Program-made: the position numbers and the translations under genes
Shown here: one piece after another, positions 36,574 through 44,324 of the stretch
Position numbering within the stretch: position 1 is the first letter of the stretch
Layout: every line of letters starts with the position of its first letter
The notes under the pieces: generated by a model
What the model was told of the DNA's origin: nothing
The model's database searches: none
What the model saw: only the letters and a program-made list of their open reading frames with translations
Source of the DNA: Streptomyces sp. NBRC 109706
GTDB taxonomy: Bacteria; Actinomycetota; Actinomycetes; Streptomycetales; Streptomycetaceae
NCBI RefSeq assembly: GCF_000974485.1
Contig: NZ_BBOM01000009.1
Span: 558,001 to 622,000 of the forward strand
Direction: 5' to 3'
DNA: 64,000 nucleotides

Positions 36574-37278
36574 TCAGAACATGCCGAGTTGGCCGCTGTC
36601 CTCCAGGGATTCGGCAGCCAGCGCGTCACGATGCGAGGGGAGCTTGAGATGACGCCACCGGGGCAGCGCGTCCAGATAGGTCCAGGAGCGTCGGTGATGC
36701 GGGGTGGGCCCCCACTCCTCCAGCGCCGCCCGGTGGGTGGGCGACGGGTATCCGGCGTTGGTGTCGAACCCGAACGCCGGGTGCTCGGCGGCCAGTTCGG
36801 CGACCATCGCGTCCCGGTGCACCTTGGCGATGACGGAGGCCGCCGCCACGGAGACACAGGACTGGTCCCCCTTGATCACCGTGCGCACCCGCCAGGGCGG
36901 CCCGAGGTAGTCGTGTTTGCCGTCCAGGATGACGGCGTCCGGTTGCCGGGGAAGGCCGGCGAGCGCCCGGGTCGCGGCCAGCCGCAGCGCGGCGGTCATC
37001 CCCAGGGCGTCGATCTCCTGCGGGCTCGCGTGGCCCAGCGCGTGATGCGTCACCCAGTCGCGCAGCACTCCGGCGAGTGCCGTTCTGCGCAGCGGAGTCA
37101 GCAGCTTGGAGTCGGTCAGCCCCTCGGGCGGGCGGCGCAGCCCCGTGATCGCGGCGCAGACCGTCACCGGCCCGGCCCAGGCTCCTCGTCCCACCTCGTC
37201 GATACCGGCGACCCAGGTGGCTCCGGTGGTCGCGCGAATGGAGCGTTCGACTCGATGGGTGGGCGGTTCATAGGCCAT
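36574..37278 (-). CDS. rnhB: Ribonuclease HII
   Basis: A 234-residue type 2 RNase H that cuts RNA in RNA-DNA hybrids and removes single ribonucleotides from DNA. The signature GIDEVGRGAWAGP carries catalytic Asp27 and Glu28; DGKHD supplies the next acid, and KGDQSCVSVAAASVIAKVHRD is the conserved core. The ATG at 37278 has AAGGTGA 8 bp upstream; a GTG four codons earlier overlaps that site. It lies 13 bp downstream of the histidine phosphatase stop, so they are probably cotranscribed. Confidence 0.93.
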   Translation of the reverse strand: MAYEPPTHRVERSIRATTGATWVAGIDEVGRGAWAGPVTVCAAITGLRRPPEGLTDSKLLTPLRRTALAGVLRDWVTHHALGHASPQEIDALGMTAALRLAATRALAGLPRQPDAVILDGKHDYLGPPWRVRTVIKGDQSCVSVAAASVIAKVHRDAMVAELAAEHPAFGFDTNAGYPSPTHRAALEEWGPTPHHRRSWTYLDALPRWRHLKLPSHRDALAAESLEDSGQLGMF

Positions 37279-37291
37279 GGCGGCGTTCACC

Positions 37292-37957
37292 TTACGCGCA
37301 CCAGCCCTGGAAGGGACGCTCGGGTGTGTGCCAGCGCTCGAAGGGCCGGTCGAGGTGGTAGCGGCCGTCGGGGCCCAGGATCAGCTGCCGGGTCTCACCG
37401 TTCCCCGGGTTGGAGAGCGATTCGAACTCGGCGACCGTCCAGTGCAACCACCGCATGCAGAACAGCCGCATGGTCAGTCCGTGGGTCACCAGCAACACGT
37501 TCGGGGGATGCTCGGGCTCGTCGAAGCTCCGCCACAGGCTCTCCAGAAAGGCGCCCACCCGGTCGTAGACATCCGCGCCCGACTCCCCCTGGGCGAAGCG
37601 GTAGAAGAAGTGGCCGTACGCGTCCCTGGCTCGCTTCTGCCGCTTCACGTCCGCGCGGTCCTGCCAGTTGCCCCAGTCCTGCTCGCGCAGCCGCGGCTCC
37701 TCCCGAGCCCGGGTCCGCACGGGATCGAGGCCCAACGCCTGGAAGGTCTGATGAGTACGTCGATAAGGCGACACATAGGCGGAGAGCCGCTCGTCCCCGA
37801 TGATCCGGCGCAGCCGTTCGCCCGCGGCGCGCGCCTGGCACTGGCCCTTCTCGGTCAGCTCCAGAGCGTGATCCGGTATGTGTTGATACACCGAGTCGTC
37901 ATGGTTCCCCTGCGACTCTCCGTGTCGCATGAGGATGATGCGCCGGGGTTGTGCCAT
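37292..37957 (-). CDS. Histidine phosphatase (phosphoglycerate mutase-like)
   Basis: A 221-residue member of the branch-1 histidine phosphatase superfamily. The N-terminal LMRHGESQGN (residues 9-18) carries the nucleophilic His12, with Arg11 next to it. A second catalytic His lies in LLVTHGLTMRLF near 155. It probably hydrolyses a phosphate ester; the family includes mutases, phosphatases for sugar phosphates and phosphoproteins, and the substrate cannot be told. It sits upstream of rnhB, 13 bp apart. Confidence 0.88.
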   Translation of the reverse strand: MAQPRRIILMRHGESQGNHDDSVYQHIPDHALELTEKGQCQARAAGERLRRIIGDERLSAYVSPYRRTHQTFQALGLDPVRTRAREEPRLREQDWGNWQDRADVKRQKRARDAYGHFFYRFAQGESGADVYDRVGAFLESLWRSFDEPEHPPNVLLVTHGLTMRLFCMRWLHWTVAEFESLSNPGNGETRQLILGPDGRYHLDRPFERWHTPERPFQGWCA

Positions 37958-38019
37958 GGCCCCACCCTAGTTCGCTTCACGGAAGCGAGCCGAGGCGGGC
38001 GCCGGCGGGCAGGGGCGGG

Positions 38020-38628
38020 TCATACCGTCCACGACGGGTCCATATCGATCACGTCCCCGGTGATGGCCGCGATATCGGCGCCGGTCTGGGCGCGCAGCGC
38101 CAGCCGCTCCACCCGCTCGGTGCGGTACTTGGCCCGTTCGGCGGCGGACTTCCACATGGAGAGCACCAGGAACTCGCTCTCCGGCTCCGCCTGGGCGAAC
38201 ACGCCGCGCAACATCCCCGGGGAGCCCGCCATGGCCGGGTTCCACACCTTCTCCTGCATCAGGGCGAAGTGCTCGGCCCGCTCCTCGTGGACCCGGGTGT
38301 GGGCCACGCGCAGCAGATCGGCGTCCGTGAAGCGGGGCTCGAAGCCCATCTTCACATCGAATCGATATTCGAAAAGGCGCACCCGGAGGTCCTGGTAGCT
38401 CCCCTGCTGGGAGGCCGCCAGCCGGTCGTAGGAACGAGCCATGAAGGAGTCGTAGAAGGCACGGCTCTCCCAGAAGCCGAACAGGTGCACCACCCCCGGC
38501 TGGGATCGACTCCAGCCACCCCCCTGCGCCAGAAACCCGGGCTCGCCGAGCAGTCCCGCCCACTTTCGCTGGCCGCGATCAAAGCCGACCCGGTCAACCA
38601 CGGCGCAACGAATCCACTTGACCAGCAC
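38020..38628 (-). CDS. DUF4937 (YdbC-like) domain protein
   Basis: A 202-residue protein with two antibiotic-biosynthesis-monooxygenase-like halves: about 1-90 (MLVKWIRCAV ... VHLFGFWESRAFYDSFM) and 100-190 (SEFLVLSMWKSAAERAKYR). This resembles the DUF4937/YdbC family, dimeric alpha/beta ferredoxin-fold proteins. No heme or flavin motif is visible. It is upstream of the histidine phosphatase with a 62-bp gap and may share its transcript. Function is unknown. Confidence 0.75.
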   Translation of the reverse strand: MLVKWIRCAVVDRVGFDRGQRKWAGLLGEPGFLAQGGGWSRSQPGVVHLFGFWESRAFYDSFMARSYDRLAASQQGSYQDLRVRLFEYRFDVKMGFEPRFTDADLLRVAHTRVHEERAEHFALMQEKVWNPAMAGSPGMLRGVFAQAEPESEFLVLSMWKSAAERAKYRTERVERLALRAQTGADIAAITGDVIDMDPSWTV

Positions 38629-38911
38629 CGCGCCATCGTAAGGCCATCTCGCCCCGGGGGCGCATGGGTTCCGCGATCACGCCCTGCCAACGATCCCACC
38701 CACCGCATCGGAGCCCGCCCCCGTTCCGCCTCCCCGGCGCGCGCATGGAGCGCGGCAGGCGGCAGGATGGCCTCGCACGGCCAGGTCCCAGGACCAACCC
38801 GCCCCGGGCGCGCGGCGGTTAGGGCACCTCCGAGTTGGCGAGAATGGCTTTATGGGGGGTTCCGTCCCACACCCTGGCACGGCTCCTCCACCCGCATGGA
38901 AGGGATGTTTG

Positions 38912-39442
38912 GTGAGCCCATTCAACAAGGGGATCGAAACGGTCGAGGTCACCCTCCGCTGGGACCCCAGCCCCGCCGACGCCCCGCCCCACGATCTGGA
39001 CCTCATCGCCGCGACCTACGAGGAGCGAGCTCCGCACGGCGTCCCGGCCTACCTCGTCCACTTCGACAGCCGCTCCCCGGACGGCACGATCACCCTCACC
39101 AGGAACAGCGCGACGGGCCAGGGCTTCGGCTCCGACGAGGTCCTGACCCTGGAGCTGGACCGGCTCGCCGACAGCCTCACCCGGGTCGTGGTCGGCGTCG
39201 CCATCCAACAGCGCCACGGGCGGCTCACGTTCGGCGACGTCGCTCGCACCGTCGTCGAGGTCAAGGAGGGCCACACCGCCCTCGCCCGGGACGAGCTGGG
39301 CTCCGTCGCCTCCAGCACGGCCGCCAGCATCGCGGAGTTCACCAGGGACAGCTCCGGCAACTGGGCCTTCCGCAAGCTCTCCCGTGGCTTCGACACCGAT
39401 CCGGACGGCTTCGCCGCGGTCATGGGCAACGCTCTCCCCTGA
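38912..39442 (+). CDS. TerD family protein
   Basis: A 176-residue TerD-family calcium-binding protein. The motif VEVTLRWDPSP near residue 9, a DLDLIAATY segment near 28 and DNxT-like DSRSPDGTITLTRN near 52 match the TerD fold, in which acidic residues bind calcium. Such proteins take part in tellurite and stress resistance and, in Streptomyces, in differentiation. The GTG at 38912 (VSPFNKGIETV) is preceded by GAAGGGA, whereas the ATG 20 codons upstream lacks one. It is alone, convergent with nrdJ. Confidence 0.85.
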   Translation: MSPFNKGIETVEVTLRWDPSPADAPPHDLDLIAATYEERAPHGVPAYLVHFDSRSPDGTITLTRNSATGQGFGSDEVLTLELDRLADSLTRVVVGVAIQQRHGRLTFGDVARTVVEVKEGHTALARDELGSVASSTAASIAEFTRDSSGNWAFRKLSRGFDTDPDGFAAVMGNALP

Positions 39443-39477
39443 TCCCCCGGCCCGCCGTCCCTCCTCAACACACGCCG

Positions 39478-39511
39478 GGGGCGGTGGAGCCGAACCCGGC
39501 TCCACCGCCCC
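39478..39511. terminator. Bidirectional terminator between terD-like gene and nrdJ
   Basis: A perfect 15-bp stem (GGGGCGGTGGAGCCG with CGGCTCCACCGCCCC) closes over an AACC loop. It lies between the convergent TerD and nrdJ genes and should stop both. Confidence 0.85.
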
Positions 39512-39545
39512 GACCAACGCGCCTACCGTCGGATCCCGTCCGGGA

Positions 39546-42443
39546 TCAGCTGCAGCCGCTGGTGGAGCCGCAGCCCTCGCACAGATAGCAGCTGCCGGCC
39601 CTGCGCATCTTGGTGCCGCAGGAGAGGCAGAGCGGCGCGTCGGCGTTCAACCCCAGCTGCATCTCGGCCAGTTCCGTGGAGCTGTGGGCCTCGGCAGGCG
39701 CCGGCTGCGCCACCTCCGCCGACGGCGCGGTGGGGGCAGGCGCCGGCGCCGCGTCGCGGACGGGGCCGGTCGGGCTCTGGAGCGGCGCCGACTGGGAAAG
39801 CCCCTCGACGTCCAACTCCTCGTCGCCCGGCTCGTAGGAACCCGTCTCCAGATGGCGCTGCCGTTCGGCCGCCGTGTGGATACCGAGCGCCGAGCGGGTC
39901 TCGAACGGCAGGAAGTCCAGCGCCAGACGGCGGAAGATGTAGTCCACGATGGACTGCGCCATCCGCACGTCCTGGTCGTCCGTCATACCGGCCGGCTCGA
40001 AGCGCATGTTGGTGAACTTCGAGACATAGGTCTCCAATGGGACGCCGTACTGCAGCCCGACGGAGACCGCGATGGAGAAGGCGTCCATCATGCCCGCGAG
40101 GGTGGACCCCTGCTTGGACATCTTCAGGAAGACCTCGCCCAGCCCGTCGTCCGGGTAGGAGTTGGCCGTCATATAGCCCTCGGCCCCACCCACCGTGAAC
40201 GAGGTGGTGATGCCCGGGCGGCCCTTCGGCAGCCGTCGGCGGACCGGACGGTACTCGATCACCCGCTCCGGCTCCACGGCCGCCGGCTGCTCGCTCTTCG
40301 CCGGCTCCTTCCGCTTGGCGGACAGCGGCTGACCGACCTTGCTGTTCTCCACATAGACGGCCAGCGCCTTGACGCCGAGCTTCCAGCCCTGGAGATAGAT
40401 CTCCGCCACGTCGTCCACCGTGCTGCTGCTCGGCATGTTGACCGTCTTGGAGATGGCTCCGCTCAGGAACGGCTGGGCCGCGGCCATCATCCGCACATGG
40501 CCCATCGGGGCGATCGACCGCTCGCCCATGGCGCAGTCGAAGACCTCGTAGTGCTCCTGCTTCAGCCCGGGAGCGTCCACCACATTGCCGTGCTCGGCGA
40601 TGTGGGCGACGATCGCCTCCACCTGCTCGGGCTGGTAGCCGAGCCGCTTCAACGCCTTGGGCACGGTGTTGTTGACGATCTGCATCGAGCCGCCGCCGAC
40701 CAGCTTCTTGTACTTGACCAACGCGAGGTCGGGCTCGATGCCGGTGGTGTCGCAGTCCATCATCAGACCGATGGTGCCGGTCGGCGCCAGGACGGACGCC
40801 TGGGCGTTGCGGAAGCCGTTCTTCTTGCCGAGCCGCAACACGTCCTGCCAGGCCTCGGTGGCCGCGGCCCAGACCGGGCTGTCCAGATCGTCCACCCGCC
40901 GCGCGGTGTCGTTCGCCTCGGCGTGCTGGCGCATCACCCGGTTGTGGGCGTCGCTGTTGCGGGCGTACCCCTCGTAAGGGCCGACCACCGAGGCGAGTTC
41001 GGCGGACCGCCGGTAGGAGGTACCGGTCATCAGCGAGGTGATCGCGCCGGCCAGGGCCCGGCCGCCGTCGGAGTCGTAGGCGTGCCCGGTGGCCATCAGC
41101 AGCGCGCCCAGGTTGGCGTAGCCGATGCCCAGCTGGCGGAAGGCCCGGGTGGTCTCCCCGATCTTCTCGGTGGGGAAGTCGGCGAAGCTGATCGAGATGT
41201 CCATCGCGGTGATGACCAGCTCGACGACCTTGGCGAAGCGCTCCGCGTCGAACGACTGGTTGCCCCGGTCGTCGTCGGCCAGGAACTTCATCAGGTTCAA
41301 CGAGGCCAGGTTGCACGAGGAGTTGTCCAGGTGCATGTACTCGCTGCAGGGGTTGGACGCGGTGATCCGGCCCGACTCCGGCGAGGTGTGCCAGTGGTTG
41401 ATGACATCGTCGTACTGGATGCCGGGGTCGGCGCAGGCGTGGGCGGCCTCCGCCATCTTGCGGAACAGCTTCCTGGCGTCCACCTGCTCGATGATCTCGC
41501 CCGAGATCCGCCCGCGCAGCCCGAAGGACGACCCGGACTCCACGGCGCGCATGAACTCGTCGTTCACCCGCACCGAGTTGTTCGCGTTCTGGTACTGGAC
41601 GGAGGTGATGTCGTCCCCGCCGAGGTCCATGTCGAAGCCCGCGTCCCGCAGCGCGCGGATCTTCTCCTCCTCCTTGACCTTGGTCTCGATGAAGGCCTCG
41701 ATGTCGGGGTGGTCCACGTCCAGTACCACCATCTTGGCCGCGCGGCGCGTGGCGCCGCCGGACTTGATGGTGCCGGCCGAGGCGTCGGCGCCGCGCATGA
41801 ACGAGACCGGGCCCGAGGCGTTGCCGCCGGAGGAGAGCAGCTCTTTGGAGGAGCGGATACGGGAGAGGTTGAGGCCGGCCCCCGAGCCGCCCTTGAAGAT
41901 CATTCCCTCTTCCTTGTACCAGTCCAGGATGGACTCCATGGAGTCCTCGACCGAGAGGATGAAACACGCGCTGACCTGCTGCGGCTGCGTGGTCCCCACG
42001 TTGAACCAGACCGGCGAGTTGAAGCTGAAGACCTGGTGCAACAGCGCGTAGGCCAGCTCGTGTTCGAAGATCTCAGCGTCCGCCGGGGAGGCGAAGTAGC
42101 CGTACTTCTCGCCGCCGGCGCGGTAGCTCCGCACCACCCGGTCGATCAACTGCTTGAGCCCGGTCTCCCGTTGGGGGGTACCGACAGCGCCGCGGAAGTA
42201 CTTGCTGGTAACGATGTTGACCGCGTTCACCGACCAGAACTCGGGGAACTCGACGCCACGCTGCTCGAAGTTGATCGAGCCGTCACGCCAGTTGGTCATG
42301 ACGACGTCGCGCCGCTCCCACACCACCTCGTCGTAGGGGTGGACCCCGGGAGTGGTGTGGATCCGCTCGACCCGCAACCCCTTGGCTCCCTTGCCGTTCT
42401 TGGCGCGTGAACCGCGTGCCGGGCCACTCGTCGTCTCAGTCAT
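39546..42443 (-). CDS. nrdJ: Vitamin B12-dependent (class II) ribonucleotide reductase
   Basis: A 965-residue adenosylcobalamin-dependent reductase that makes deoxyribonucleotides without oxygen. It has the substrate-cysteine regions QVSACFILSVEDSM near 165 and NPCSEYMHLDNSSCNLASLNL near 375, the glycyl-like GGSGAGLNLSRIRS loop, and a C-terminal zinc-ribbon-like tail (CLSCGTKMRRAGSCYLCEGCG). GGGAGGC precedes the ATG. It is 103 bp downstream of nrdR, the Streptomyces nrdRJ order. No cobalamin riboswitch is seen directly upstream; regulation is expected through NrdR. Confidence 0.95.
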   Translation of the reverse strand: MTETTSGPARGSRAKNGKGAKGLRVERIHTTPGVHPYDEVVWERRDVVMTNWRDGSINFEQRGVEFPEFWSVNAVNIVTSKYFRGAVGTPQRETGLKQLIDRVVRSYRAGGEKYGYFASPADAEIFEHELAYALLHQVFSFNSPVWFNVGTTQPQQVSACFILSVEDSMESILDWYKEEGMIFKGGSGAGLNLSRIRSSKELLSSGGNASGPVSFMRGADASAGTIKSGGATRRAAKMVVLDVDHPDIEAFIETKVKEEEKIRALRDAGFDMDLGGDDITSVQYQNANNSVRVNDEFMRAVESGSSFGLRGRISGEIIEQVDARKLFRKMAEAAHACADPGIQYDDVINHWHTSPESGRITASNPCSEYMHLDNSSCNLASLNLMKFLADDDRGNQSFDAERFAKVVELVITAMDISISFADFPTEKIGETTRAFRQLGIGYANLGALLMATGHAYDSDGGRALAGAITSLMTGTSYRRSAELASVVGPYEGYARNSDAHNRVMRQHAEANDTARRVDDLDSPVWAAATEAWQDVLRLGKKNGFRNAQASVLAPTGTIGLMMDCDTTGIEPDLALVKYKKLVGGGSMQIVNNTVPKALKRLGYQPEQVEAIVAHIAEHGNVVDAPGLKQEHYEVFDCAMGERSIAPMGHVRMMAAAQPFLSGAISKTVNMPSSSTVDDVAEIYLQGWKLGVKALAVYVENSKVGQPLSAKRKEPAKSEQPAAVEPERVIEYRPVRRRLPKGRPGITTSFTVGGAEGYMTANSYPDDGLGEVFLKMSKQGSTLAGMMDAFSIAVSVGLQYGVPLETYVSKFTNMRFEPAGMTDDQDVRMAQSIVDYIFRRLALDFLPFETRSALGIHTAAERQRHLETGSYEPGDEELDVEGLSQSAPLQSPTGPVRDAAPAPAPTAPSAEVAQPAPAEAHSSTELAEMQLGLNADAPLCLSCGTKMRRAGSCYLCEGCGSTSGCS

Positions 42444-42546
42444 TCCGCCTCCCTGTTCGGGCATGACGCCCTAGTGCGACCAGGCTTGACACCGGGTCAC
42501 CGTGCTGTTTGTTGACTGTTGCCGGCGCGCGTGGCGGGCGCTCCGG

Positions 42547-43056
42547 TCAGGTCTTGTCGGCGCTCGCCTGATCCGCGCCGTCGTCCCGGCGCTGGGCCGG
42601 CGGGCCCTCCGCGAATCCGTCGCGCAGTTCGGCGACGGCGGACTCGAAGTCCTCCAACGACTCGAACGCGCGGTACACGGACGCGAAACGGAGATAGGCC
42701 ACCAGATCCAGCTCGCGCAACGGGCCGAGTATCGCCAGCCCCACATCGTGGGTGGACAACTCGGCGCTGCCGGTGGCGCGGACGGCCTCTTCGACGCGTT
42801 GCCCCAGCAGAGCCAGCGCGTCCTCCGTGACGGGACGCCCCTGGCACGCCTTCCGGACGCCGGCGATCACCTTGTCGCGGCTGAACGGCTCGGTGACGCC
42901 GCTGCGCTTGATCACCATCAGTGAGGCGGTCTCGACCGTGGTGAAACGACGGGAGCAGCTCGGGCACTGGCGGCGACGACGGATCAGCGTCCCGTCGTCG
43001 GCGGTGCGGCTGTCAACGACGCGACTGTCGGAGTGGCGGCAGAAGGGACAGTGCAC
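42547..43056 (-). CDS. nrdR: Transcriptional repressor NrdR
   Basis: A 169-residue ribonucleotide reductase repressor. The zinc ribbon HCPFCRHSDSRV ... RRRQCPSC (residues 2-34) supplies four cysteines, and an ATP-cone domain (about 49-139) binds ATP/dATP to sense the pool. It starts at GTG 43056 (VHCPFC), preceded by GGAGAGGGGAGAGGG. It lies 103 bp upstream of nrdJ and is probably cotranscribed with it. NrdR-box-like sites lie about 150-190 bp upstream. Confidence 0.95.
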   Translation of the reverse strand: MHCPFCRHSDSRVVDSRTADDGTLIRRRRQCPSCSRRFTTVETASLMVIKRSGVTEPFSRDKVIAGVRKACQGRPVTEDALALLGQRVEEAVRATGSAELSTHDVGLAILGPLRELDLVAYLRFASVYRAFESLEDFESAVAELRDGFAEGPPAQRRDDGADQASADKT

Positions 43057-43201
43057 GACCCTCTCCCCTCTCCCTATCGGTGACGCGGCGTAGTCACGCG
43101 GGCGTCCTGGCATGGCGGCAACCGTCGCGCCGACCGCCGGGGCGGCCCTCGCGAGGCACTGTCCAGCATAGGCGATCCGGTGGGGCTGCGAAGACCCGGG
43201 A

Positions 43202-43248
43202 CCACAATTTGTGGGTGCCCGACGCACATCCAACCACTAGATCTGGGG
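43202..43248 (-). promoter_or_regulatory. Candidate pair of NrdR boxes
   Basis: CCACAATTTGTGG (43202-43214) and CCACTAGATCTGGGG (43234-43248) are palindromic and match much of the NrdR box pattern with its AT-rich centre and TGG/CCA ends. Their centres are about 33 bp apart, roughly three helical turns, as in known tandem NrdR boxes. They lie upstream of nrdR. Confidence 0.5.
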
Positions 43249-43454
43249 TTCCCTCGCCAGCGCCGTCGGCGCGCGTGTCGCGACGCGGCGAACCCGGGAC
43301 GGCGGATCGGGCGCGCGGCCGGCCCGGAGCGGAGCCAGCGGCGCCTGGGAGGCTATCGCACGACCCGGTTACCGTTCGCGGCCGGGCACCGGCTACCGTT
43401 TGCGACCAATACACCCATGGTCCGGTCCTCGGTGGCCGTTCGATGATATTTCAC

Positions 43455-43470
43455 TCGAACGTGTGTTTGG
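43455..43470 (+). promoter_or_regulatory. Candidate SOS (LexA) box of lexA
   Basis: TCGAACGTGTGTTTGG agrees with the actinobacterial LexA consensus TCGAAC-N4-GTTCGA at 14 of 16 positions. It lies about 65 bp before the lexA ATG, a normal place for autoregulation. Confidence 0.6.
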
Positions 43471-43533
43471 CGCAACCTTTCGATACCAACTACCGTTGTC
43501 TGACTAGGGAGTACCACCTGAGAAGGGGCCGAA

Positions 43534-44283
43534 ATGACCACCGCAGCAGACGACGCCATCACCGCCGCTGAGCGCCGCCAGGACCGGCTGGACACGCCAG
43601 GTGCTCCTGCCGGTCGCGCGATGCCCGGCCGGCCCCCCGGGATCCGGGCCGACAGCTCCGGGCTCACCGATCGCCAGCGGCGGGTCATCGAGGTCATCCG
43701 TGACTCCGTGCAGCGGCGTGGTTATCCGCCGTCGATGCGCGAGATCGGCCAGGCAGTCGGCCTCTCCAGCACCTCCTCGGTGGCCCACCAGCTGATGGCC
43801 CTGGAGCGCAAGGGCTTCCTCCGCCGCGATCCGCACCGCCCCCGCGCCTACGAGGTGCGCGGCGCCGAGACTCCCACCCCCCAGCCCACGGACACGGCCG
43901 GCAAGCCCGCCGCCTCCTATGTTCCGCTGGTGGGCCGGATCGCCGCCGGCGGCCCCATCCTCGCCGAGGAGTCCGTGGAGGATGTCTTCCCCCTCCCCCG
44001 CCAGCTGGTCGGCGACGGGGAGTTGTTCGTGCTCAAGGTGGTGGGCGACTCGATGATCGAGGCCGCCATCTGCGACGGCGACTGGGTGACGGTCCGTAGG
44101 CAGCCGGTCGCCGAGAACGGCGACATCGTGGCCGCGATGCTGGACGGCGAGGCCACCGTCAAGCGCTTCAAGCGGGAGGACGGCCAGGTCTGGCTGCTGC
44201 CGCACAACGCCGCCTACCAGCCGATCCCGGGCGACGAGGCCACCATCCTCGGCAAGGTGGTCGCCGTGATGCGGCGGGTCTGA
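43534..44283 (+). CDS. lexA: LexA repressor
   Basis: A 249-residue SOS repressor and serine self-protease. Residues about 40-105 hold the winged helix (GYPPSMREIGQAVGLSSTSSVAHQL). The cleavage site is Ala138-Gly139 in RIAAGGPI, the nucleophile is Ser173 (GDSM) and the base is Lys210. The first 40 residues are an actinobacterial extension. A LexA box lies about 65 bp upstream. It is convergent with dinG and diverges from nrdR. The ATG follows GAGAAGGGG. Confidence 0.96.
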   Translation: MTTAADDAITAAERRQDRLDTPGAPAGRAMPGRPPGIRADSSGLTDRQRRVIEVIRDSVQRRGYPPSMREIGQAVGLSSTSSVAHQLMALERKGFLRRDPHRPRAYEVRGAETPTPQPTDTAGKPAASYVPLVGRIAAGGPILAEESVEDVFPLPRQLVGDGELFVLKVVGDSMIEAAICDGDWVTVRRQPVAENGDIVAAMLDGEATVKRFKREDGQVWLLPHNAAYQPIPGDEATILGKVVAVMRRV

Positions 44284-44324
44284 CGCCCAGGGCCCCTTTC
44301 CCCGCCCCGGGCGCCGGGCCCCGC

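Noticed and set aside
39384..42410. Open frame of 1008 codons on the plus strand
   Set aside because: Antisense to nrdJ, with no ribosome site and biased composition.
42444..42546. Cobalamin riboswitch before nrdJ
   Set aside because: The nrdR-nrdJ gap is only 103 bp and shows no B12-box. Control by NrdR fits better.
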